The position numbers and the translations under genes are program-made. A stretch of 64,000 nt of DNA from contig NC_072893.1 in assembly GCF_027943255.1 (NCBI RefSeq), positions 90,713,784 through 90,777,783 of the forward strand. Reading direction: 5' to 3'. The first letter of the stretch is position 1. Every line of letters begins with the position of its first letter. Of the stretch, positions 10,798 to 21,093 are shown in pieces. Below the pieces are notes generated by a model. The model did no database searches, was not told where the DNA came from, and saw only the letters and a list, made by a program, of their open reading frames with translations. The stretch comes from Anastrepha obliqua (Eukaryota; Arthropoda; Insecta; Diptera; Tephritidae).

Positions 10798-12540
10798 AAA
10801 ATTCTACATGCAACTGCAAATACGCTGAAACAGATTTGCTTGCAGGAAATTGGTCAAGATTTTTATATTTCAAAAACAACCAGTTCCTGTAGAGAATGGA
10901 AGAAGGACTAGCAGAACAGGCTGGGCTTTTATGCAAACTAAAGTCTATATGAATAAACCAAGCAAGCTGAAGCACACCATTTGAGTCAAAATTTTAGCTT
11001 GTTTTATTTAAAAAAAAATCTAAGCGTGTCTCAGGCCTAAGCCTTTGAAATATCCCCATGCCTAAGTAAAGTTAATGACACAGTATGTATTTTATAAATT
11101 AACACAAGTAATACTTAGAAAATATTTATTTTTATGGATCCATTTTCACTACCATCCACTACATCAGTAGCATTTTTTGGTTGAAACAATTGCGGGGGCT
11201 ATCTCAGCACACGAAGCTTTGAAAGGCACCAAAGGAATTAAAGAAAATTGTTGAAAAAATGAGAATTTTAAATTGGAGTAAAAACTAACTCGTGAATTTA
11301 AACTATTTAATTTTATTTATAGAAAAATTTATTTATTAGATCAACCCGTTTCAACTTTTAATTTTTATTCTGTCCCTATCAAAGCAAAAACAGACGATGC
11401 AAATGTCTTTTTTCTGCTTCCAGTGAGAATGCATTTTTTAAGTATATCACTGCATCGCAAGCTATCTAAAATCTCATTTCGAATGAAAGTGACTGTTAAT
11501 TCATGATTTATGTAATGCCATTTGTCAAACCTCAACACATGTGGCAGCCACATGTCACAAAAAATAAAAGTGTAACCACAAGTTACGCGCTAGTTATGAT
11601 GGTTGAAACGGGGTGGACTGCAATGGACTAAACTGCCACTTAAATAGCTGTTGCATGTATAAGGTATATATTTAAGTGGTTAATATTGGCGTGAGGGAAT
11701 AACAGAGGTTTGTTGATTTTAGTTTTTTCCGATTTCTTACGCCACTTGACAGTTGTTTCTTGACAAAAACTGAAGACTGAAAACTGAATGTGGGAAACGA
11801 ATAAAAGAATTGGTACGAAAGTTACGACATTAACTTGGCTCTCACACTTTTGTAAGTGATAAGATGTTTCCAATCTTCCCTCCATTTCCTTACCTTTGCC
11901 ATTTAAAATTTATAAATTCTCAAACATTCTAATATCTGTAAATCTTCATTATAGATTAAATAAATATTACGGCAGATATTTCAAACATCCAGGCAATAAA
12001 TAGGTGTTCTAAGACCTTGGAGCTTGGTCGGATTAGTAAATATAAGCTATCGTGGTACGATAATTCGCGTCTTTTCATAAGCTACCCAGCTAAGTATCAC
12101 GACGAATTCCACTTAAGAGAATCCGGATCATTTTTATGGGCGCTAGTTGCACTGGTTTAAAAGTTCTGTTTTAGTAGTACGAAGGGGATGAAGCATTAAC
12201 AGTTTGATATATTCCTCTTCTTTTTGTACAAAATACATTCGGGATGCTTAAAAAAGATTAAGAAGGTTACTTCCTTGCAAGGAAAATACAAGTAAACAAA
12301 AAAATTTCAAAGAAAATTCAAATACCGTTATATATTCTATAGAACTTTGCTGTTTGGAAAATGTCAGCATTTCAGATGAAATATTTATGGAGAATGAAGG
12401 TTCTGTAATTAATAACAGAAATCGATATTTCAAATAAAAGTCGGTGTTTAAGCCAAATACGTAGCATTAACATTTTTTACACAAACTCTTATTCAATTTG
12501 AAACTTATCTCTGAAATAGAAGCTTTTCCAGTTTGGTTGG
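10798..12540. other. Noncoding stretch
   Basis: No gene or transposon was recognised. The open frames near 10757-10975, 11365-11553, 11640-11885 and 12248-12433 are short and show no conserved motif. Confidence 0.45.
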
Positions 12541-13080
12541 CTGGTTTAAGGGTGACCCCGCATCGGAGTGTCACATAGACCGCAAGTTGGGTCCGTTGTG
12601 TTGCCCTAGAGCTCATTATATTGTATGATTTCCCCACCTAACCGAGATTTTTATAATAGATTTTGGTCAAAGATATTAATTCGTTTCGAGCATTTGATGA
12701 GAGATTCGATTTTCAGGTCCGAGAGTACTGAAAGATTGTCAATTGTTAGAGAGCCTAGAAGAGCGAGTCGACTTCTGGCTAGACCGGGACAACTGCACAG
12801 CAAATGCCTGCTCGATACTTCCTCATCTTCGTCTTCGCAGTATCTGCACAGGTCGTCTTGAGGAACCCCGAGCCGACGTGCGTGAGTGCCCAAGAGGCAG
12901 TGGCCGGTGATAAGAGATATTATATGCCTTAGTTCGTGTTTCGAAACTCTTATAAGGGTTTTTGTCTGTTTCAGGGGATGGCCAGATTTGTCTGGTCGTA
13001 ACGCAAGAAGTTTCCACTCGCCACCTCCGATCAGTAATGCTGATTTTCCAGTTTACTTCATATAACTTCATGTACCAATT
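12541..13080 (-). pseudogene. LINE C-terminus: RNase H end and zinc knuckle
   Basis: The minus strand gives, across a frameshift, ITDRRWRVETSCVTTRQIWP (about 12985-13050), LLGTHARRLGVPQDDLCRYC, EDEDEEVSSRHLLCSCPGL and ARSRLALLGSLTIDNLSVLS. It ends NIFDQNLL* at about 12651. The C-x2-C...H...C pattern (CRYC...HLLCSC) after a GTHARRLG block is the terminal zinc knuckle of RNase H-bearing LINEs. Downstream, 12541-12650 reads as a GC-richer 3' untranslated tail. RT and most of RNase H are missing. The family could be the same as the 1-890 fragment, but the two do not overlap in content. Confidence 0.8.
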
Positions 13081-14740
13081 ACAAAAGCCTGTGCTGCCGA
13101 ACTAACGACGAAAAAAAAAACGCATAGATAAGATCTTAAATTGAACCAGATCTCTATCTGTTTTACTTGCATGCAAAGTTTTTGTCCGGATCCTCATCAT
13201 TGACCACTGCAATACAACTATTGAGAAGTATTGTACAATACGCTGCACAGTAGGTGGAAAAAACTAGTAGAAGCCATCCCCTTAACTCGAAATTTAACTT
13301 ATGGAAACAAATGGAAGAGGTTTCAATCTCTAAATTTGAATGCATTTTTAACAATAAGTCTTCTGGAAGATATTATACCTATACTCCAAAAACGGGTTAA
13401 TGACAGACCTAATTTTATTAGAAGTATAATTTTTAACTGCTGTATAATAGAGGCACAAAATTAAAGATCCAATTTTAATGTTGAATAACTTTTCTACTAA
13501 ATAAAAGAATTACTTTAAGCAACGAAAATCTTTATTTTGACCTTTACGAAATCCATTTCTTATTTCTAGTTTACAAGAGTCAGATATGATTGGCATACGA
13601 GGTCCATGTGAAAATAATACATCCTATACTAGAGTGATTAATTTTGCGCCAGCTTGACAATAGTTCTTCGGCAAATAATTGTAACAAAAGTACCAAAAAA
13701 ATTTTGCAAGTGAGTGTGACGCTATAGTTCTTTAGAGTATTTCTTGGATTTTAAATTTTTCATTTTATTCGATTGGGCGTATGGGTGATATTTACTACAA
13801 CTGTGCCCTTCAAAATATGCTAAAATAGGAACTCCGATGTACATAATTGCAAAGTTTCTACGCGCAAATACGATCCTGACTAGTCTGGAAGTAGTCTCTG
13901 CTTTGATATAATAGGGCCATAAAATACCAAGATCGGGCACAGAACGTCTTACTTCGGCTCAAACTGGCTATGTTTTTTGAATGGTATCGCGTATAAAAAT
14001 TATAAATCGCACAGACTGGGCTACTGACACTATCTAACGCAGAAGTTTCTATGTTTTTTTTTATGTATACAGAGTTCATAGAGTATTTGAGGATATCCAT
14101 ATAGGTGGATAGAACTTCCCGAAACCAATATTTTTCTTTTTCCTCCTTTTCAGATAAGACATGGAGCACTACAACTTAACTCAAGAAATAAAGAGACATG
14201 CAGTTATCGTCACTATATGTGCAAATCAGAACGATTTAGAAATCTTTAACTTTAAGGACCAATGACGATTTTTGCGAGGGGCGTTAATAGTTCTCAGGCT
14301 TTATCCGTCGGATTGTTGATGAAGATATCCGACATAAGTCCAATTTTTTCATTAGTTTACGCTCGACTTTTCAAATTGATTGTTAAATATCTCGGAACCA
14401 GCCGGTTTCGAGCTCCAATTCGTTTATATGTTTTTGCTATTATACCTGTAAATGGAAGGACAACAATTTTAATTGGAGTTCTTAACTAGATTCTTAAGTG
14501 AATTTTCTGAAAATCTGAAAAAAGATGTGAAAGCAAAATTTAAATACTTAAACTTGAATATGTAAAAATTGTAACTAAGTTTAACAGGAAAATTTCTGAT
14601 GTTAAAAATTATACTTTTTGGATGAGCTCCTTTTATGTTTAGACGCTCGGAAGAATATAAAGCTGACCATCAAACTGAAGACCCTTTTAGATTTCCTGGG
14701 TATCTTACTAAATATTTCCTTCCCAATAGCTTAAAAATTA
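13081..14740. other. Unassigned stretch
   Basis: I recognise no gene or element. Minus-strand frames at 13722-13940 and 13858-14169 (about 70-100 residues) partly overlap and contain no known motif. Codon usage does not separate them from noncoding sequence. Confidence 0.4.
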
Positions 14741-16026
14741 CGAGGGGTGCCTTTTATATTTCGGAATTTGGCAACCCTGGTGTTGTGATCTGGCAACTGA
14801 CAGTTGTATCGCAAAGTTTGACATTTTCTGGCTTTTACGTACTCAGAACGTTTTGAAATACCAGCGCTATTTGTGTTGTTTACAGTAACTTAAAAGATTC
14901 ATCTCGGTCCAAAAATGGAATTAAATCGTGAACATTTTCGTGCGATTATTTTTTACAACTTTGGATTAACTCAGCAATATTGCATGGATGAACTTTATTA
15001 ATTTTTTGACGATGAAGCTCCATCAAGGACCAGTGTTTATCGATGATATGGGGAAGGCAATCGTGGTCGTAGTTCACTCGAGGACGAATTTCGTGAAGGT
15101 CATCCAAAATCAGTTGTTGTTCCGAAAACCATTGATGCTGTGCGCGAACTGATATTGCAAGATCGTCATGTGACCTATCGTGAGATTGAGACAATCGTAG
15201 GCATTAGTGGGACCAGCATACATTCAATATTGCATAAACATTTGACTGTCAAAAAAATTTGTTCGCGTTGGTTCCCACACAATTTGTCAATCGCTCAAAA
15301 AAAGGGTCGTGTCGATTGGTCGAAGGAAATGCTCAAAAAATACGATCGCGGGGCTTCGAAACACGTCTATGACATCGTGACAGGTGATGAATCATGGATT
15401 TACACGTATGAGCCCGAAAGTAAACAGCAGTCGACTGTATGTGTGTTTCAAGATGAGCCAAATCCAACAAAAGTTGTTCGCGCACGAAGCACTTCCAAGC
15501 AAATGGTCGCTTGTTTTTTCGGAAAAACTGGACATGTCGCAACCGTACCACTAGAACAACGCAGAACAGTAAATTCTGAGTGGTACACAGCCATTTGTTT
15601 GCCAGTTGTCTTCCAAGAAATTAGGAAAACCAATCGCCAAAGACGGATCACTCTTCACCAGGACAATGCGAGCTCTCACACATCGGCTCAAATAACTGCA
15701 TTTTTGAGCACCCAAAACATCGAATTAATGGGTCATCCGCCGTTTAGTCCTGACTTGGCACCGAATGACTTATTTTTATTCGCGTACGTAAAAAACAAAC
15801 TGAGAGGTCAACGTTTTTCGACACCTGAAGAAGCGGTTGCGGCATTCAGAATGCATATTTTGGAGGTACCTCTTTCAGAGTGGCAAAAGTGCTTCGATAA
15901 TTGGTTCAAACGTATGCAAAAGTGTATAGATCTTCATGGAGAATATTTTGAAAAATAATAAAGTGATTTTCGATGATTAAAATTTGTTTTTGTTCTCTAG
16001 TCCCGACATATAAAAGGCACCCCTCG
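14741..16026 (+). mobile_element. Mariner element, copy 1 of a family present twice
   Basis: It is bounded by TA on both sides. The left end CGAGGGGTGCCTTTTATAT (14741-14759) is matched exactly by the inverse of the right end (16008-16026). The length is 1286 bp. The copy at 42888-44128 is 1241 bp, and the 45-bp difference is accounted for by one in-frame indel in the transposase. Confidence 0.95.
14915..15958 (+). pseudogene. Mariner (DD34D) transposase, nearly intact, two early stops
   Basis: Translation from ATG 14915 gives MELNREHFRAIIFYNFGLTQ, then a stop after MDELY (TAA) and a second after TSVYR (TGA), both in the N-terminal DNA-binding region. From there the frame is open to the stop at 15956-15958. 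Downstream features are GHPKSVVVPKTIDAVRELIL, the linker, VTGDESWIYTYEPE (first Asp), LHQDNASSHTSAQ (second Asp) and SPDLAPNDLFLF (third Asp, 34 residues after the second). The end is CIDLHGEYFEK*. Full length would be about 347 residues, the normal mariner size. All catalytic residues are present; the two stops make this copy dead. A methionine downstream could start a 272-residue protein lacking the DNA-binding domain. Confidence 0.93.
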
Positions 16027-16917
16027 TATAACTTTCGACAAACTCATCTTTTGCCGCCGTTCGTCCAACGAACGCCGCGCAGTGGGTAATGAGCCTGAAA
16101 ATTTGTTTCAGATTTTCTTTCTGAAATTTATTACTTATTGAACTATATTCAAATATAAACAAAATATAAAAAATAGTTATTTGTTTCAAGAGACAGCGCT
16201 CTAAAACGGACATCACTCTAGCAGACTATTTAGTCTTCATCACAAGAGGTGGGTGTCAATCTATTAAAAATGTTATATTAATATATAATTTATTCTCGGC
16301 CTAGTAAACATAAATATTTTATTTAAATCAATTTATCTTCTTTTCGTGCCGTTTTTAATTCAATGGACTGCATCTGTTTTTCTTTTCCGACGGTTTTGTT
16401 GTGAAGTAGCACTAATTATTTCTATACTAACTGGTTGGGATTAATACCTTTTCCAGCTACAATTTTCTGCAATTCTTCTTGTAAAAACCCATTTTACAAA
16501 CGAATCTATTTTTCTGAATAGTGCAAGCAATACAAATTATATTTAAATAACGAACTTTTAAACAACTTCATAGATGACGGCATACATACATCGATAGTTT
16601 AAGGGAAAAAACGAATAAAAACCTTGCACTCAAACGAGGAAATGAAACCATTCTTAGTTGATATGAGTCTTTTTTAGGATATCTGCTCTCAATTTGTGTA
16701 TAAATCAGCTTGCACACTCTTGTAATTTGTATGATACTAGGACTTTTCCTTACCTTTTTCGGTTTTCAAAACCGTTTGTGTTTAAGCTTGTATGGGAGGT
16801 GTGCGTAAAAATGAACCGATTGCAGCCATTTTAAAGTTCTTTACTTATTAAAGCTGATAATATTAGAGGCACTTTTCCCAATAGGGTTTTTTTTCAGCAT
16901 TCATTAATATTTCATCA
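16027..16917. other. Noncoding stretch
   Basis: AT-rich, with no gene. A 15-bp perfect inverted repeat CGGTTTTCAAAACCG lies near 16760-16774. The last 100 bases may be the 5' part of the DD41D remnant that follows. Confidence 0.4.
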
Positions 16918-17172
16918 TGAAAAGACGTTTTATAATCGTGCAATTCTATTACGAAAATTGATGGCGCCAATGTAACAGTGAATGGCGAACGCTATCACGG
17001 CCCGTTAAACGGCTTTTTGATGCCGGAAATTGAAACGTGTAATCTCCACAACATTTGGTTCCAACACAACGCGCCTACTTGCCATACAGCTCGTGAAAGA
17101 ATGGATTTACTGCGTCGTCGTTTTGGTGAGCAATTTATTTCTCGTCTCGGACCAGTGGATTGGCTACCATAA
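16918..17172 (+). pseudogene. DD41D (rosa-like) transposase, heavily deleted
   Basis: It starts MKRRFIIVQFYYEN, the usual N-terminal start of this transposase type. After a large internal deletion and a stop it resumes as ANVTVNGERYHGPLNGF, MPEIETCNLHNIWF, QHNAPTCHTARERMDLLRRR and ISRLGPVDWLP* (stop near 17170). The block WFQQDGATCHTA normally carries the second catalytic Asp; here it reads QHNAPTCHTA, so the Asp is Asn. The first and third catalytic residues are missing. I could not define terminal inverted repeats. Similar but distinct elements are at 47003-47638 and 60460-61210. Confidence 0.8.
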
Positions 17173-17344
17173 ATATATGCGTTCTTGATGTTATGTTTAT
17201 ATGGGAGGCATGAGTTGAAGTTAATCAATTTTTTTCATTTTTGGAGTTTTTACTTTCTATATTTTGTTTAAATATATGGATGAAATTTTGTAGTTCTACA
17301 TTCATCATTTTTAAGCATTTTTTGAAGTTGGGCTTGTATGTGAT

Positions 17345-17585
17345 ATAATTGGCGCTTACACTTAGTGTTTTACCGAGCCCCTCATCCTATTTGTGGTGTG
17401 CGTCATGATGTTGTTCCTCAAATGAAAGAACCTACAGTTTAAGCTGGAGGTTTTCCGTTGCCTACCGAGGGTCGGCTGCTATTAGAAAATCTTTTTCTAT
17501 CATTTTGGTGTTTCATTCACGTAGATTCGAACCTACGCACTTCCGAATGGTAGTCACGCACCAACCCATTTAGCTACGGCGGCCG
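17345..17585 (-). mobile_element. tRNA-derived SINE, partial copy
   Basis: In minus orientation the head (17585 downward) reads GCCGTAGCTAAATGGGTTGG then a B-box-like GTAGGTTCGAATC, and the body ends GTGTAAGCGCCAATT near 17346. The middle (the ATATCTGCC section) is deleted compared with the copies at 25910 and 51381. Confidence 0.85.
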
Positions 17586-17860
17586 GAAAAGGAAAATATC
17601 TACGCCTACTCCTTTCAATTTTCACCAAAAAAAAAAAATAAAGCTGAATCACTGTGAGATTTTCTTTATTATTTCGTATAATTTTGCTGCCCGGAAGTAG
17701 TTTTTGTAATTGTAAGCAATGGCTTATATTACTTTAACTGGCACATAATTCCCTCGCCGCACTTCCGTTATACAACGCTACGCGAAAACACAAAAAAATA
17801 TTTTTTCTCTCAGCGCATCCGGTAATGTTAAGACCAGAAAGACTTTTTTATTATTTTTAT

Positions 17861-17893
<33 letters not shown>

Positions 17894-19460
17894 AAAAGTA
17901 TGTTCTCTTTAATAAACATCTCTTAGTCCACACATAATTCTGACGCTTACATTTTATGGCATTTTTCCCACTAGTAAGTCAAGTTAACTTTTATTTTTAC
18001 ACCTTCGAATTTACCCATCCTAATGTTCTGTCTAAACGCCAATACACAACATCAGCCGTCGACTGTCCCTCAGCACCTATTCGTTCATTTATTCATTCAT
18101 GCGACGTGTTCACACCACTAAATTTATTTGCGAATGGCGTATTTTACTTTTTACACACAAACACAAATTTATAATTCTATATGTATGTATGTATGCGCAT
18201 GCGGTAGAGAAGAGCATGAACAATAATGCACTACAATGCTGCTCGTCGCTGCCATTCATTGTGGCCATTTTCAGTGCCACTAACACTAACCCCTTTACCG
18301 TTTACATACATTTCCTCCTCACCTCAGCACCCCTTGACCCTTTCATTCTACTGCAAACACATATCATTACATTGTTTTGTGCCCATCAATTCATCACACG
18401 CTCATTCGCTCATTCACTTTTTTCATTTACCCTTCAACGATTTATGCTTGCATTTGTCCACTGTGACTTTAAATTCCTATTGTTGTTATTGTTGTGCTGT
18501 CATTAATCAAACAACTTAACGCTATGGCATAAAATTTCTGACTTGCAAAATTTATATACTGCATGGCATAGCAAAATTTCACAATTTTTATTTTAAGTGA
18601 ATATTTAGTAAATTTTAGGTATTTTTGGGTTCGGTGGCTGGTTATACACATTGGCTAAAAATAAATAAATGCGCTTATATGTATGTGCATACATTTACAT
18701 TTCGTATTCAAATTTTGGTGAGGCTTTTTGTTATTGTATGAATTTGCTGTCGCCTAGTCTGTTGACTGGTTAGCCTCGCTTGGTTGGTTAGTTTTGAGCT
18801 GTCATTGTAAATTTTCGTAAGCCGGCGGTTTCCATACAAATACCTACAGACCCACAACTCACGCATATGTATGTATGTGTAAGTGCGCAGCACGACTCTT
18901 GCGTTCGCCTGTTGGTAAATACAACTATTTTATTTTTTTGTATTTGTGTGCATAAATTGCCAATTTGTTTATGAAAAACGACAAACCGCAGTGCTTAGTT
19001 AACTGTGAATTTATAGCATTTGTCGGTTGCATTTGATTTAGCAAAATAAAGGGATATATTGTTAATAAATTTTAAAAGCAAAACTAAACGAGTGCATTTG
19101 GTGTTTAATGTTTATCTATTTGTTGGCATTTTGTAGCTAATGATTAGAAAAAATTCCATAATTTTTATACAAAAATATACGAAATTTTGTGTGATTTAAC
19201 AAATGAAATCAAATATATAAAGCAAAAAGAGTTAATATAATCATAATTTGTATATTAGAAGAATTGAAGGATGAAGCGGTAGCTGACGATTTTGGCTGTA
19301 TGACTCTCACGCAAACCCCACTGTGAACTTTAAACGCCAAACTATAGAAGAAGTTATTACTGATATCATTATACCCGACACTGTCAAGGGCAACCTTCTA
19401 AGTTTATTTCAGCAATAAAAAAGCTTCTCACAAAAATCACCTGCCCTTTCTTTGATAACA
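17586..19460. other. Host-like noncoding DNA with microsatellites
   Basis: It contains a 30-T run (17863-17892), TATGTATGTATG near 18181-18194 and further TATG/TGTG runs near 18676 and 18865. Open frames at 18099-18506 and 18226-18519 overlap each other in different frames and are cysteine/histidine/phenylalanine-rich low-complexity translations, not credible proteins. No transposon was recognised. Confidence 0.5.
17863..17892. repeat. Poly-T run (30 bp)
   Basis: Thirty consecutive T residues, the longest homopolymer seen in the window. Confidence 0.9.
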
Positions 19461-19920
19461 TAAATCTATTAAGGGCTAGGCTGTGCCAGCGGTTTGCTTA
19501 GGCATAGCATCAGGGCCACCCTTGTTGGAGAAATCAGTCTGGAGATTTCAGACTAATATTTGCAAACGACTGGGGGGATGTTCGCTTAGTATCTCGCCTC
19601 CAATCTGAGATAGCGTGTTTCCATCGGCCTTTTTTCCAGACTGTACTTTAGCGTTGCACTTCACTAATATCTGCCCGCCTCAGTGGGTATCTGTGGGCCT
19701 ATTGTGCTACTGCGGACAGTAGCAAAGTGAACCTTCTCGAGGGATTCTATTATGGATGAAATGAGTTAGGAAAAATAATAAAGCGAGGGATTTACAAACC
19801 TCGTCTCAACTGGCCGATCTGGTGGAGCTACACCTCCAGCATCGCCAGGTACTAACTCCAAAACAGAGAGTAGCAAGTCTCATGGAGGGCAAAGATACCA
19901 AAGTACCTAATAAATATGGA
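19461..19920 (+). other. GC-richer block, possible LINE 5' region (unassigned)
   Basis: The base composition is more balanced than its surroundings. One frame reads ARDLQTSSQLADLVELHLQH then RQVLTPKQRVASLMEGKDTK (about 19780-19910) with no stop, followed by an ATAATAATAAT run at 19920-19938. This could be the start of a LINE ORF1 or an unrelated old gene fragment. I do not recognise the family. Confidence 0.25.
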
Positions 19921-19938
19921 TAATAATAATAATAATAT

Positions 19939-20689
19939 TAGTTATTTAAGAATCTGCATTAATCCTTCACATGTATTTTAAAAATTACATTAAGCCCTAC
20001 AACGGTGACTATGCCTTTCATTCCAACAAATGCCAGTAGGTGTGTCCGGCTAACTTTAGGCAAGCTGCAATGCACTCAGATTGAATGTATCTTAGTATGG
20101 CTTTTCTGTAAAGGCCTTAGATTTGTCCAAGCAAAGTCAGTTGCCAGTTCGGAGAGAGCTGACTTCACAAATTATCTGCACGGTAGCCTCTCGTCAGGTG
20201 AATATTTCTTGAAACTGCGCCGCAGATGAATAAGCAGAGAAAGACTCAAATTATTTATGGAATGAAAGCCGTAACCGCTAATTTCCTTCATAAAGTTATA
20301 CTTTTTATTTTCATCAAGCTATTTCATGTCGAGTGATCAAATTATTTTGAACAATGTCGTCAATTATTTTTAAAATTAGTTCATCCCAGGCCCGAGTATA
20401 ATAAAAAATAAATTAGAAATTAATAAATTAGAATTTTGAAAAAAGTTTAATAATTCTGAGATTTATTCTATGTTGAAAATTTGGTATGGAATTTTAGAAA
20501 GTAGCATTTCTTCCGTATTTTTTAACATTTTTATATTTATTTATATATATGAGCTAGCCAGTTAGGGTCCTTATTTTCCACTTCTTGAAAACAGAGGCAA
20601 CATTGGAAATCCTATGGCAAATTGCTACTTAAGGATTAAAAATAATATTCTCCAGGAGGCCAATAGGTCACGTGTGTTACTACCAGGCT
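19939..20689. other. Noncoding stretch
   Basis: No supported feature. The 74-residue open frame at 20005-20229 shows no motif. Confidence 0.4.
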
Positions 20690-21093
20690 AATTTGGCCGC
20701 AAATATATAAGAGAAGATCAGAAGAGTTACTTAACCACTCAAGAGAGAACATCTCGAAGGTCATCGCTTGTGTCATCGGTCATTGGCTGTTAGGTAGGCA
20801 CCCTTCTAGGCTAGGAATATTTTCGCATATTTTCCTTTGTAACCGTTCAGCATTAGGTAGGAGTAGCGCAAGGTTGTTGGGAAAATATCATTTTGACTTT
20901 ATTCCAGCACCGAATAGTTCCGTAAGCTATAAAACCTATCCTACGCTTCATAAGGAGCCTAATTGGCTCCATGAACACTAACAGTAAGGTTCCCGTGTTA
21001 TACAGTGGTATCAGAACAGACCTGCATGGTCTAAGAGAGTTTGGCTACTCTAAGCCGACTGCCACAAAAACCTAACCTAACCTAACCTAACCT
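20690..21093 (+). pseudogene. LINE C-terminal fragment with CCTAA tail
   Basis: One plus-strand frame from about 20690 to 20985 reads QIYKRRSEELLNHSRENISK, VIACVIGHWLLGRHPSRLGI and ALGRSSARLLGKYHFDF. The GHxxxGRHxxRLGI block is the segment just before the terminal zinc knuckle of RNase H LINEs, as at 12.9 kb. The knuckle itself appears deleted or mutated between GIFSHIFLC and ALGRSS. About 85 bp of apparent 3' untranslated sequence follow, ending in four CCTAA repeats (21071-21090). Confidence 0.65.
21071..21093. repeat. CCTAA pentanucleotide repeat, four units
   Basis: Four exact CCTAA units plus CCT close the 3' end of the LINE fragment at 20690. The unit is the complement of the insect telomere repeat TTAGG, but here it is internal and attached to a LINE 3' end. 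Confidence 0.9.

Noticed and set aside
16760..16774. CGGTTTTCAAAACCG inverted repeat as a regulatory site
   Set aside because: A lone 15-bp palindrome in AT-rich DNA with no supporting context is likely chance.
21071..21093. A telomere or telomeric array
   Set aside because: Only four units, embedded in unique sequence and attached to a LINE 3' end.
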